From Acidobacteriota bacterium (GTDB taxonomy: Bacteria; Acidobacteriota; Vicinamibacteria; Vicinamibacterales; Fen-181), in the NCBI GenBank assembly GCA_003170135.1, contig PMZR01000032.1:1-32789 (forward strand): a stretch of 32,789 nucleotides of DNA, read 5' to 3'. The translations under genes and the position numbers were made by a program. Below the pieces are notes generated by a model, which worked only from the letters and a program-made list of their open reading frames with translations, was not told the origin of the DNA and made no database searches. This document shows positions 24,330-32,139 of the stretch, piece by piece; the stretch's first letter is position 1, and every line of letters begins with the position of its first letter.

Positions 24330-25538
24330 TCAATCCTTGGCGCGCCGCAGCACCGTGCACACCGACGCGCAGATCGGTCCGCCGATGTTGAACGTGGCGG
24401 CCGCCTTCGGATCCTTCACCTGCAGCTCCGCCGGCGCTCTGCCGAGCAACTGCTGCGCGGACCATCCGATCATCGCAACGCCGGTCGCGCCCACCGGGTG
24501 GCCCTTGGCAATCAGGCCGCCGGACGTGTTGATGCCGCACTCGCCACCGACGCTGGCCTTGCCCTCCACCCAGTAGCGCGCACCCTGGCCTGGCGCCGCC
24601 TTGCCGACGACCTCGGTCCCGAGCGCGCCCATCACCGTGAAGCAGTCGTGGACTTCCGCGACGTTCACGTCCTTCGGCGTGAGACCGGCCATGTCGTACG
24701 CGCGCCGCATCGCGGTGAGCGCGCCCGCGGGGCGCAGCACGTCGCGTCCCGCCTTGGTGAGCGGGTCGGTCGCCTGGCCGTAGCCGGCGATCTCGACGCA
24801 GTCCGCCTTCGCCACGCCCAACTTCCTCAACCCGTCAGCGGTCGCGAGGATCAGCCCGGCGTACCCGTCGGTAATCTGCGAGCAGTCGTAGGTCTTGAGC
24901 GGCAGGCCTTCCACCACGTAGCGATTGCGGTCGTCGATCTTCAGCGCCTGCTCGAGCGTGATCTGCACCTTCTGCATCTGCGCGCACGAGTTGTACTTGG
25001 CATTGCCGTACTCGACGACGGCGATCTGGGCCAGGTCGGCCTCGGTCACGCCGTACGTCTTCATGTACAGGTCCATGACCTCGGCGAAGATGTGCGGGAA
25101 GATGAAGACCTTGCCGGTGCGCTCGTCGGGATGCGCAAAGTAGCCGAGCACTTTCCCGATGAGCTTTCCGTCCATCTTGCCTTCGGCGTCGCGCATCTTC
25201 TCGTAGCCGACGGCGATGCCCGTGTCGCCCTGGCCGAGCTGCAGCTTCTGCACGACCGACAGCACGGCCTGGCCGCCCGAGGCGCAGGCGTTTTCGACCG
25301 CCTCGATTGGCTTGGCCGCGAGTCCCGGCACTTCCGCCATCAGGCCGCTCAGCAGGCCCTGCTCGTTGAGCGACATGTTGCACGCCGAGCCTACTGATCC
25401 GACGTCGAGCGCTGAGGCATCCACGTTAATCTCACGGCAGGTGCCTTCGACGGCGCTCCTGATGATCTGGGGCACCGTCATGCCGAGCAGCTTGCCGAAC
25501 TTCGACTGGTGATAGGCGGCGATATAGACGGGTTTCAT
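24330..25538 (-). CDS. Thiolase family protein (SCP-x/acetyl-CoA acetyltransferase-like)
   Basis: A 402-residue thiolase-fold enzyme of the SCP-x-like branch. The nucleophile region is ENACASGG (Cys85). VAEVHDCF replaces the NEAF motif of classical thiolases, as usual in this branch, and GHPVGATG (346-353) carries the histidine. Cys390 and Cys394 lie in ICASVC near the end, where the second active-site cysteine is expected. Such proteins condense or cleave acyl-CoA and often pair with an OB-fold DUF35 partner, which is not seen here. The start at 25538 gives a normal N-terminus (MKPVYIAAYHQSKFG) with GAGGG about 8 nt upstream; a second ATG at 25553 is in frame. Confidence 0.88.
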   Translation of the reverse strand: MKPVYIAAYHQSKFGKLLGMTVPQIIRSAVEGTCREINVDASALDVGSVGSACNMSLNEQGLLSGLMAEVPGLAAKPIEAVENACASGGQAVLSVVQKLQLGQGDTGIAVGYEKMRDAEGKMDGKLIGKVLGYFAHPDERTGKVFIFPHIFAEVMDLYMKTYGVTEADLAQIAVVEYGNAKYNSCAQMQKVQITLEQALKIDDRNRYVVEGLPLKTYDCSQITDGYAGLILATADGLRKLGVAKADCVEIAGYGQATDPLTKAGRDVLRPAGALTAMRRAYDMAGLTPKDVNVAEVHDCFTVMGALGTEVVGKAAPGQGARYWVEGKASVGGECGINTSGGLIAKGHPVGATGVAMIGWSAQQLLGRAPAELQVKDPKAAATFNIGGPICASVCTVLRRAKD

Positions 25539-25658
25539 CGGTGGATCCCTCAACTTCTATGTTGCCACACCTGGCGCCGGCGGACACATCGCCTGCTGGA
25601 GCGGTTGAGCCGCTCATCTTACCCGCCAACGGCGCCGATGAGAAGCGTGGTATCCCGC

Positions 25659-25799
25659 TCACTGCTTCCGCGGGGCGTTCACGGCTTCGGTCACCACCCA
25701 GGTGAGCGACAGCACGAGGGTCGGGTTCTTGTCCCAGTCGTGCTCGTCGAGATCCTTCATCTTCGCCACGCGACCGTCATCGGAAATGTCGAAGCCGCT
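25659..25799 (-). pseudogene. C-terminal remnant of an unrecognised protein
   Basis: On the minus strand the frame ending at TGA (25661-25659) reads FDISDDGRVAKMKDLDEHDW then DKNPTLVLSLTWVVTEAVNA-PRKQ. The composition is protein-like (acidic helix, then a hydrophobic strand), while the plus strand here gives an implausible Ser/Arg-rich peptide. Similarity to nothing specific is claimed. The frame runs head-on into the membrane-protein gene near 25790-25810 and has no start, so it looks like the stump of a gene cut by a rearrangement. Confidence 0.45.
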
Positions 25800-26346
25800 C
25801 GCCGACTGGTTACGGCTGCGGCTGATCTATTCGCACGAAGCCAAGGACCTCAAGGCGGCCTATCGACAACTGGAGGCGCGCGAGGACGACTGGATCCTCT
25901 CGAGCCGGACGCTGTCGTACTCGCAGATTGCGTTGTACCTGGGCGCGTTCGTGCTGCTCGGCGGCGCGCTGTTCTACTTCAACGCGTACGTGCAGAAGAT
26001 GATCGCGGGCATCGCCAGGCCGTTCCTGGTCCTTGGGGTGCCGTTTGCCGGCCTCAAGCCGCTCGGTTATCTGTGCATGACCGGGTACTATGTGCGCAAC
26101 TTCGACTGGCTGTACCTTGCGCTGTCGATCGGGTCGTGCCTGCTCAGCCACCAGCGTCAGCGGAGAGGCTTCTACATCGCCGGCCTGATGAACACCGAGT
26201 GGGCGCTCTACGAGATTGCCGATCACCGCCAGTGGACAGACAAGCCGGCGTGGGCGATTGCGCTGGTGGTGGGCGGCCTGCTCGTGCTCAGCGCCGGGTA
26301 CGCGCTCAACGTGCGCGAACGCAACCGCCGGGAAACGACGACGTAG
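25786..26346 (+). CDS. Multi-pass membrane protein, probably a truncated derivative
   Basis: Up to 186 residues from the ATG at 25786. A charged helix (SHEAKDLKAAYRQLEARED, 16-34) is followed by a membrane segment at 46-66 and others near 77-97, 106-121 and 155-174. SHQRQRRGFYIAGLMNTEWA and YEIADHRQW (about 121-150) recall the C-terminal membrane module of much larger acidobacterial proteins. From memory these start the module with a similar charged helix and have several hundred residues in between. Here the middle seems deleted and the upstream part lost. The ribosome-binding site is poor (GGAA). It may be a pseudogene; the retained frame argues for some use. No function is proposed. Confidence 0.5.
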   Translation: MSKPLADWLRLRLIYSHEAKDLKAAYRQLEAREDDWILSSRTLSYSQIALYLGAFVLLGGALFYFNAYVQKMIAGIARPFLVLGVPFAGLKPLGYLCMTGYYVRNFDWLYLALSIGSCLLSHQRQRRGFYIAGLMNTEWALYEIADHRQWTDKPAWAIALVVGGLLVLSAGYALNVRERNRRETTT

Positions 26347-26352
26347 TCTTGC

Positions 26353-26428
26353 GACTCCGGGCTCCGGGCTCGGGCCTGCGGGCTCCGGACTCCGGACTCC
26401 GGACCCCGGACTTCGGACTTCGGACTAC
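26353..26428. repeat. Heptad array, core CTCCG (10 units)
   Basis: GACTCCG, GGCTCCG, GGCTCGG, GCCTGCG, GGCTCCG, GACTCCG, GACTCCG, GACCCCG, GACTTCG, GACTTCG, then GACTAC, all in exact 7-bp steps. The array starts 6 bp after the membrane-protein stop. The last unit contains the stop codon of the convergent quinone oxidoreductase gene (CTA at 26425-26427, TAG on the minus strand). Confidence 0.85.
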
Positions 26429-27399
26429 ACCGTCAGTACAATCTTTCCGTACGCCCCAGGCGCCATGACCGCCTGATGCGCCTGCGCGGCCTCGGCCAGC
26501 GGGAACGTGCGCCCGACGATCGGGCGCAGCGTGAGGTTGGCGAAGCCGGCAACGAGGGCCGCCTGGATGCCCTGCATCTCGCGTGGCGGCGTATTCCACA
26601 GCATCACGCCGTAGATCGCCGCGTCGCGCGCCATGGCATCGCGCGGATTGATCTCGATCGTGCCGCGGTTGCCGATGACCGCCACCCGGCCGCCCGCGGC
26701 CAGCAGCGTCAGGTCTTTGGCGAGGTTGACGTTCGCCAGCATCTCCAGGATGACGTCTACGCCGCGCCCGGCCGTGAACTCCCTGATGCGCTCGATGTAG
26801 TCGTGGTTGTTGTGGCTGAGCGCGAAATGTGCCCCCTCGGTGCGCACCAGTTCGAGCCCTCGCTTTGAGCCGGCCGTGCCGATGACGGTCATGCCGCGGC
26901 TGCTCGCCAGCTGCACCGACGCGATGCCGACGCCGCCGCTCGCGCCGTGCACGAGCACCGTTTCCGCCGGCTGCGCCTGCACCCGCTGCACGAGCGCGCG
27001 GTATGCGGTCGCGTAGGCGACGCCGATGGCCGCGCCTTGTTCGAACGACAGGTTTCGCGGCAACGGATGGACGTGCGGCACGTCGCACAGCGTCCGCTCC
27101 GCGTAGGTTCCGGGCAGCGCGCCTCCGCCGGGCTTGAGGAGGTAGACGCGGTCGCCCGGCTTGATGCCGTGCACGTCGGTGCCGATGGCTTCGATGGTTC
27201 CCGCTCCGTCCGAGCCGGGGATGTAGGGCAGGTTTGGCTTGCTGGCGTAGGCGCCCGCGCGGATATAGGTGTCGACCGGATTGACGCCGGCCGCGTGAAC
27301 GCGGACGACGACCTGGTGCGGGCCGGGAACCGGAACCGGAACGTCTTCCAGGCTTAGTACTTCGGGCCCACCGAATGCGTGCACGCAAATCGCTTTCAT
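26425..27399 (-). CDS. NADPH:quinone oxidoreductase-like medium-chain reductase
   Basis: A 324-residue MDR-superfamily enzyme of the zeta-crystallin/quinone oxidoreductase branch. The N-terminal GroES-like domain includes AAGVNPVDTYIRAG and PGSDGAG (61-67). The cofactor domain carries HGASGGVG (151-158), typical of NADPH binding in this branch. Cysteine ligands of zinc-dependent alcohol dehydrogenases are absent, so no zinc is expected. It probably reduces quinones or conjugated carbonyl compounds. GAGGA lies about 5 nt before the ATG at 27399. The 5' side faces a 13-unit heptad array; the 3' end uses a heptad for its stop. Confidence 0.9.
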   Translation of the reverse strand: MKAICVHAFGGPEVLSLEDVPVPVPGPHQVVVRVHAAGVNPVDTYIRAGAYASKPNLPYIPGSDGAGTIEAIGTDVHGIKPGDRVYLLKPGGGALPGTYAERTLCDVPHVHPLPRNLSFEQGAAIGVAYATAYRALVQRVQAQPAETVLVHGASGGVGIASVQLASSRGMTVIGTAGSKRGLELVRTEGAHFALSHNNHDYIERIREFTAGRGVDVILEMLANVNLAKDLTLLAAGGRVAVIGNRGTIEINPRDAMARDAAIYGVMLWNTPPREMQGIQAALVAGFANLTLRPIVGRTFPLAEAAQAHQAVMAPGAYGKIVLTV

Positions 27400-27416
27400 C
27401 GCGTCCTCTCGCCCAA

Positions 27417-27507
27417 GGCCAACGACCAACTACCAACTGCCGACTGCCGACTGCCAACTACCAACTATCGACTACCAACTATCGACTATCAACTACCAAC
27501 TGTCGAC
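27417..27507. repeat. Heptad array, core TAYCRAC (13 units)
   Basis: This is the longest array here, with thirteen 7-bp steps without slip: GGCCAAC, GACCAAC, TACCAAC, TGCCGAC, TGCCGAC, TGCCAAC, TACCAAC, TATCGAC, TACCAAC, TATCGAC, TATCAAC, TACCAAC, TGTCGAC. It lies between divergent genes, 17 bp from the quinone oxidoreductase start. It is directly upstream of an AT-rich -10-like patch (TACTAT, 27523-27528) for the methyltransferase, so any -35 contact would fall inside the array. Confidence 0.85.
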
Positions 27508-27580
27508 TGCCCCAAAGCCTAGTACTATATGAAACTGCAGTTCCGCACGAGTGGAGAGGGCGCAAAAAGGAGAGACCGAC

Positions 27581-28588
27581 GTGAGCGTTGACAAGACGAT
27601 GAGCGACGAGGGCGTTGCTGCCCGGTCCATTCTCGAGATGGCCAACGGGTTCCAGCGCAGCCGTGTGCTGCTGACCGCGTACGAGCTGGGTCTGTTCACC
27701 GTGATCAACGACGAGTGGAAGACCTCGGCCGAGGTGGCGGCGGCGATCGAGAGCGACGCGCGCGCCACCGATCGGTTGATGAATGCGCTCACGGCGCTTG
27801 GCCTCCTTGACAAGCGCGACGGTCGTTTCACGAATTCGCCGGCCGCGGCGCGGTTCCTGGTGAAGGGACGGCCGGAGTACATGGCCGGCCTGGCGCACAC
27901 CGCGCACCTGTGGCAGACGTGGAGCGGCCTCACGCAGGCCGTGCATGCGGGCACTGGCACGGTGGGCGACGAAGTCAACGAGCGCGGCGACGCCTGGCTC
28001 CGCGCCTTCATCGGCGCCATGCACTGGCGTGCCCGTCAGATGGCTGACGGCCTGGTCGCGCTGCTGAACCTCACCGGGGTGGCCCGAGTGCTCGACGTGG
28101 GCGGCGGGTCGGGCGCCTTCTCGATGGCGTTCGTGCGCGCCCGGCAGGGCATCTGCGCGGTGGTCTTCGACTTGCCGAGCGTCGTGCCGCTGACGAAGAA
28201 CTACGTCGAATCGGCCGGCTACGGCGCGCAGATCTCGACTGCCGTGGGCGACTACCGGCGCGACGACCTGCCGCGGGGCTTCGACCTGGTGTTCCTGTCG
28301 GCGATCGTCCATGCGAACTCTGCCGCAGAGAACCGAAGTCTCATCCGCAAATGCGCCGCCGCGACCGACCCGGGCGGGCAGGTCGTGGTTGTAGACCAGA
28401 TCATGAACGACGATCGAACCGCGCCGCTGATGGGTGCGATGTTCGGGTTGAACATGCTCGTGGGCACCGGCGGCGGCGACACGTACACCGAGTCGGAGGT
28501 TCGCAGCTGGATGACGGACGCCGGGCTGCGCGACGTCACGCGGCACGACACGCCGTTCAACAACACGCTGGTGGTCGGGAGGAAATGA
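27581..28588 (+). CDS. SAM-dependent O-methyltransferase with N-terminal dimerisation domain
   Basis: A 335-residue methyltransferase of the acetylserotonin/hydroxyneurosporene O-methyltransferase type. Residues 10-95 form a winged-helix dimerisation domain (GFQRSRVLLTAYELGLFT, then TALGLLDKRDGRF). The SAM site is DVGGGSGAF (172-180), with FDLP at 197-200; the region FLSAIVHANS (238-247) holds a His where the catalytic base lies in this family. The start is GTG at 27581, because GGAGAG (27569-27574) is 6 nt upstream; a GTG at 27551 in frame lacks such spacing. The substrate is probably a small phenol or polyketide, but no biosynthetic cluster surrounds it. Confidence 0.87.
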   Translation: MSVDKTMSDEGVAARSILEMANGFQRSRVLLTAYELGLFTVINDEWKTSAEVAAAIESDARATDRLMNALTALGLLDKRDGRFTNSPAAARFLVKGRPEYMAGLAHTAHLWQTWSGLTQAVHAGTGTVGDEVNERGDAWLRAFIGAMHWRARQMADGLVALLNLTGVARVLDVGGGSGAFSMAFVRARQGICAVVFDLPSVVPLTKNYVESAGYGAQISTAVGDYRRDDLPRGFDLVFLSAIVHANSAAENRSLIRKCAAATDPGGQVVVVDQIMNDDRTAPLMGAMFGLNMLVGTGGGDTYTESEVRSWMTDAGLRDVTRHDTPFNNTLVVGRK

Positions 28589-28670
28589 GTGCGACGTGCG
28601 TGGTGCCGAGTGCGAAGTGCGGTGCGGGTGCGAGGTGCGGGGTGCGGTGCGGGTGCGACGTGCACGCAGC
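28589..28670. repeat. Heptad array, core GTGC (about 10 units, irregular)
   Basis: GTGCGAC, GTGCGTG, GTGCCGA, GTGCGAA keep exact 7-bp steps from 28589 to 28616; after that 4- and 7-base steps mix (GTGCGGTGCGG, GTGCGAG, GTGCGGG, and so on). The array begins at the base following the TGA stop of the methyltransferase gene and ends before an AT-rich promoter patch. Confidence 0.75.
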
Positions 28671-28713
28671 TCAACGGTTGATTTGATTGATGGCGAATAA
28701 ATAGCGAAACACG

Positions 28714-28722
28714 TGATACAAT
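28714..28722 (+). promoter_or_regulatory. Extended -10 promoter (TGATACAAT) giving a leaderless start
   Basis: TG, one base, then TACAAT (28717-28722) is a canonical extended -10 in an AT-rich patch (28677-28722) that is exceptional for this DNA. A start 7 nt after the hexamer would fall on the A of the ATG at 28729. No ribosome-binding site precedes that ATG, so a leaderless mRNA is likely. Confidence 0.6.
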
Positions 28723-28728
28723 GGCCGT

Positions 28729-29808
28729 ATGGCCGGTCAATCTCATCCGCGAGTGCGAGGCCGGGGCACCGCGGAGCAACCGCCTGGCCGGTTCGAGCGG
28801 CTCGCGCTCGAGCCGGATCCGGATGCGCTTCCCGACGCCGAAGAAGTGTCGGTTCCGACCGAGTACTTCCGCGACACCACGCGCTCGCTCATCACCCGCA
28901 ACGACAGTCCCGACGTTCCCTTCACCTACAGCCTGAATCCGTACCGCGGGTGCGAGCACGGCTGCATCTACTGCTACGCGCGTCCGTCGCACGAATTTCT
29001 CGGCCTGTCGGCCGGCCTCGATTTCGAGACGAAGATCTTCGTGAAGGAGCAGGCGCCCGAGCTGTTGCGCCGCGAACTCGGGCGGCCGTCGTGGAAGGGC
29101 GACATGCTGGCGATGAGCGGCGTCACCGACCCGTACCAGCCGATCGAGCGACGCCTCGGCCTCACGCGGCGGTGTCTCGAGGTCCTGGCCGACTGCCGCC
29201 AACCGGTCGGTCTCATCACCAAGAGCGCGCTCGTCACCAGGGACATCGACCTGCTGACCGAGCTTGCGCGCTATCACGCCGTCAACGTGTCGCTGACGAT
29301 TACGACGCTCGATGAATCGCTGCGGTGCTCGCTCGAGCCGCGGACCGCGACCGCAAACGCGCGCCTCGACGCCGTCGCCCGGCTCGCGGAACAGGGTGTG
29401 CCCGTCGGCGTCATGGTCTCGCCGGTCGTTCCGGGCCTCACCGATCACGAGATCCCGCGCATCCTCGAGCGGGCCGCCCAAGCCGGTGCGCGCTTCGCCG
29501 GCTGCACCATGCTGCGGCTGCCGCACGGCGTCGCGGCATTGTTCGACGCGTGGCTCGCCGAGCACGCGCCCGCGCAGCGCACGAAGGTGCTCGGCCGCAT
29601 TCGCGATGTGCGCGGGGGCCGATTGAACCAGTCCGCCTACGGCACCCGGATGCGCGGCGAGGGGCCGCTTGCCGACCTCGACGTGCAGATGTTTTGCGCC
29701 GCGCGGGCCCGGGTGGGCCTCGCCGACGCCCCGCCGCCGCCATCCAGCGCCGCCTTCCGCCGGCCTTCCCGCATCGGCCCGTTGTTCGACGGCCTGCCGG
29801 CGGACTGA
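28729..29808 (+). CDS. PA0069/Rv2578c-type radical SAM protein
   Basis: A 359-residue radical SAM enzyme. The cluster-binding motif CEHGCIYC (Cys75, 79, 82) is intact. Its context, YSLNPYRGCEHGCIYCYARP, together with SGVTDPYQPIER, GLITKSALVTRDIDLL and VVPGLTDHEIPRIL, matches the widespread PA0069-like family related to DNA-photolyase-type SplB proteins; no substrate is established as far as I know. The N-terminal 40 residues are basic and poorly conserved. The start at 28729 has no ribosome-binding site, which suits the leaderless promoter call. The end is 36 bp before the tex start. Confidence 0.87.
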   Translation: MAGQSHPRVRGRGTAEQPPGRFERLALEPDPDALPDAEEVSVPTEYFRDTTRSLITRNDSPDVPFTYSLNPYRGCEHGCIYCYARPSHEFLGLSAGLDFETKIFVKEQAPELLRRELGRPSWKGDMLAMSGVTDPYQPIERRLGLTRRCLEVLADCRQPVGLITKSALVTRDIDLLTELARYHAVNVSLTITTLDESLRCSLEPRTATANARLDAVARLAEQGVPVGVMVSPVVPGLTDHEIPRILERAAQAGARFAGCTMLRLPHGVAALFDAWLAEHAPAQRTKVLGRIRDVRGGRLNQSAYGTRMRGEGPLADLDVQMFCAARARVGLADAPPPPSSAAFRRPSRIGPLFDGLPAD

Positions 29809-29830
29809 GCCCGGGCGGGCCTCCTCCCCT

Positions 29831-29836
29831 TACAAT
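29831..29836 (+). promoter_or_regulatory. Possible -10 element (TACAAT) for a leaderless tex mRNA
   Basis: TACAAT ends 8 nt before the A of the tex ATG, and no GGAG-like site lies between. This geometry repeats that of the radical SAM gene. No -35 box is visible. Confidence 0.45.
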
Positions 29837-29844
29837 GTCCTGTC

Positions 29845-32139
29845 ATGAACGAACTGCACATCGGCACGATCGCGGCCGAGCTCGGGATCTCGCCGCGCCA
29901 GGTCGCCTCCACCGCGCAGCTGCTCGACGAAGGCGCGACGGTGCCCTTCATCGCGCGCTACCGGAAGGAAGGCACCGGCAGCCTCGACGAGGTGGCGATC
30001 GCCGCAATCCGGGATCGCGGCGTCGAACTGCAGGAGCTCGACGATCGACGCGCGGCCATCCTGAAGTCCCTCGAAGAGCGCGAACTGCTGACCGAGGATC
30101 TGAAGCGAGCCGTTGCCGCCGCAAAGACGATGACCGCGCTGGAAGACGTCTACGCGCCGTATCGGCCCAAACGCCGCACCCGCGCGACCATCGCGAAAGA
30201 CGCCGGCCTCGAACCGCTCGCGGATCTGCTGTGTGCCAACCAGCCGGGCATTGCGCCGATCGAGGCGGCGCGCCCGTTCGTCAGCGCTGACAAAGGCATC
30301 GCCGATGCCGAGGCGGCGCTGGCGGGGGCCCGCGACATCCTCGCCGAGCGCTTCAGCGACGACGCGACCGCGCGAGCGCAGGTGCGGCGGTTGTTCTGGG
30401 ATGCGGGCACCGTCCGATCGACCGTGGTCAACGGCAAGCAAGCCGAGGGGATCAAGTTCAAGGACTACTACGACTGGTCCGAGCCGATCGCGAAGGTGCC
30501 CAGCCATCGCCTGCTCGCGATGCGTCGCGGCGAAGACGAGGGGTTCCTCCGGTTGCGCGTGACGCCGCCGGAAGACGAGGCAATCGCGATTCTCGAGCGG
30601 CTGTTCGTGAAGGCCCCCGGGCGACCGGGAGGCGAGCAGGTCCGGCTGGCCGCGCACGACGCGTACAGACGCCTGCTCGGCGCCGCCATCGAGGGCGAAG
30701 TTCGCGCCGAATCGAAGAAGAAGGCGGACGCGGACGCGATTCGCGTCTTCGTGGACAACCTGCGGCAGTTGCTGCTCGCGCCGCCGCTCGGCCAGAAGAA
30801 CGTGCTGGCGATCGACCCGGGGTATCGCACGGGCTGCAAGGTGGTCTGTCTCGATCGACAGGGCAAGCTCGTGCACCACGACGTGATCTTCGCGACCGCC
30901 GCCTCGGCCGAGCAGGCGCGACGCGCCGGTGAGACGGTGCGGGCACTGGTTCAGCGGTTTCAGATCGAGGCGATTTCGATTGGCAACGGAACGGCCGGCC
31001 GCGAGACCGAGCAGTTCGTTCGCGCGCTGGAGTTGCCCTCCACCATCCCGATCGTCGTCGTCAACGAGAGCGGCGCCTCGGTGTATTCGGCGAGCGACGT
31101 CGCGCGCGAGGAGTTTCCGGACCAGGACGTCACTGTGCGCGGCGCGGTGAGCATCGGGCGCCGCCTGATGGACCCGCTGGCCGAACTCGTGAAGATCGAC
31201 CCGAAAGCGATCGGCGTCGGCCAGTATCAGCACGACGTGGACCAGGCGGCGCTCAAGCGGGGCCTGGATGACGTGGTCATGTCGTGCGTCAACGGCGTCG
31301 GCGTCGAACTGAACACCGCGAGCAAGCAGGTCCTGGCCTACGTCTCGGGGCTCGGTCCGGCGCTGGCAGGGAAAATCGTCGCCTTCCGCGACGAGAACGG
31401 CGCGTTCAGGTCGCGCCGGCAGTTGCTGAAGGTGCCGCGGCTCGGCGCCAAGGCCTTCGAGCAGTGCGCCGGATTCCTGCGCATCCGGAACGGCGATCAC
31501 CCGCTCGATGCCAGCGCCGTGCACCCGGAACGCTATGGCGTCGTGGACGCGATGGCGCGCGATCTCGATTGCAGCGTGCCGGACCTGCTGCGCGAGCCGG
31601 CGTTGCGCGAGCGGCTCGACCCGCAGAAGTACGTCAGCGACACGGTCGGCCTGCCGACGCTCGGCGACATCCTCGAGGAACTCGCGCGGCCCGGTCGCGA
31701 TCCGCGCGAGCGGTTCGAGGCCTTCGCCTTCAAGGAGGGCATCGAGAAACTGGAGGACCTCGAAGCCGGCATGGTGCTGCCGGGCATCGTCACCAACGTG
31801 ACCGCCTTCGGCGCGTTCGTGGACGTGGGCGTGCACCAGGATGGCCTCGTCCACGTGAGCCAGTTGGCCGACCGCTACGTGAAGGATCCGTCCGAGGTCG
31901 TGAAGGTCCAGCAGCGAGTGAGCGTGACCGTGCTGGAGGTGGACGTGGCGCGCAAGCGGATTGCGCTGTCGATGCGGAAGAATCCTGCCGTCGGGAACGC
32001 GAGGGAACCGCGAACGAGTCCCGCCACTCCGCGCGAGGCGACGCGTGGTCCGAAGGACGCCGTGCCGCGGCCGCCTGTAGCCGCCGGCCCCGGTCGCGGC
32101 TTCAACGCGCTCGCCGAGGCGTTCCGCAAGAAGGGCTAG
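29845..32139 (+). CDS. tex: Tex family RNA-binding transcription accessory protein
   Basis: A 764-residue Tex homologue, an RNA-binding protein that helps transcription and stress tolerance. Domain order is normal. The N-terminal helical region includes EGATVPFIARYRKEGTG (about residues 30-46). The YqgF/RNase H-like domain starts at about 320 (VLAIDPGYRTG, with Asp324). A helix-hairpin-helix region lies at about 490-560 (GVELNTASKQVLAYVSGLG). The C-terminal S1 domain spans about 643-712 (GIVTNVTAFGAFVDVGVHQD, HVSQLAD). A basic, Pro-rich tail follows. Its last bases overlap the stop of the convergent cupin gene. No ribosome-binding site is visible. Confidence 0.95.
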   Translation: MNELHIGTIAAELGISPRQVASTAQLLDEGATVPFIARYRKEGTGSLDEVAIAAIRDRGVELQELDDRRAAILKSLEERELLTEDLKRAVAAAKTMTALEDVYAPYRPKRRTRATIAKDAGLEPLADLLCANQPGIAPIEAARPFVSADKGIADAEAALAGARDILAERFSDDATARAQVRRLFWDAGTVRSTVVNGKQAEGIKFKDYYDWSEPIAKVPSHRLLAMRRGEDEGFLRLRVTPPEDEAIAILERLFVKAPGRPGGEQVRLAAHDAYRRLLGAAIEGEVRAESKKKADADAIRVFVDNLRQLLLAPPLGQKNVLAIDPGYRTGCKVVCLDRQGKLVHHDVIFATAASAEQARRAGETVRALVQRFQIEAISIGNGTAGRETEQFVRALELPSTIPIVVVNESGASVYSASDVAREEFPDQDVTVRGAVSIGRRLMDPLAELVKIDPKAIGVGQYQHDVDQAALKRGLDDVVMSCVNGVGVELNTASKQVLAYVSGLGPALAGKIVAFRDENGAFRSRRQLLKVPRLGAKAFEQCAGFLRIRNGDHPLDASAVHPERYGVVDAMARDLDCSVPDLLREPALRERLDPQKYVSDTVGLPTLGDILEELARPGRDPRERFEAFAFKEGIEKLEDLEAGMVLPGIVTNVTAFGAFVDVGVHQDGLVHVSQLADRYVKDPSEVVKVQQRVSVTVLEVDVARKRIALSMRKNPAVGNAREPRTSPATPREATRGPKDAVPRPPVAAGPGRGFNALAEAFRKKG

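Noticed and set aside
27417..27507. Heptad arrays as CRISPR
   Set aside because: The units are 7 bp with no spacers and no cas genes in the window.
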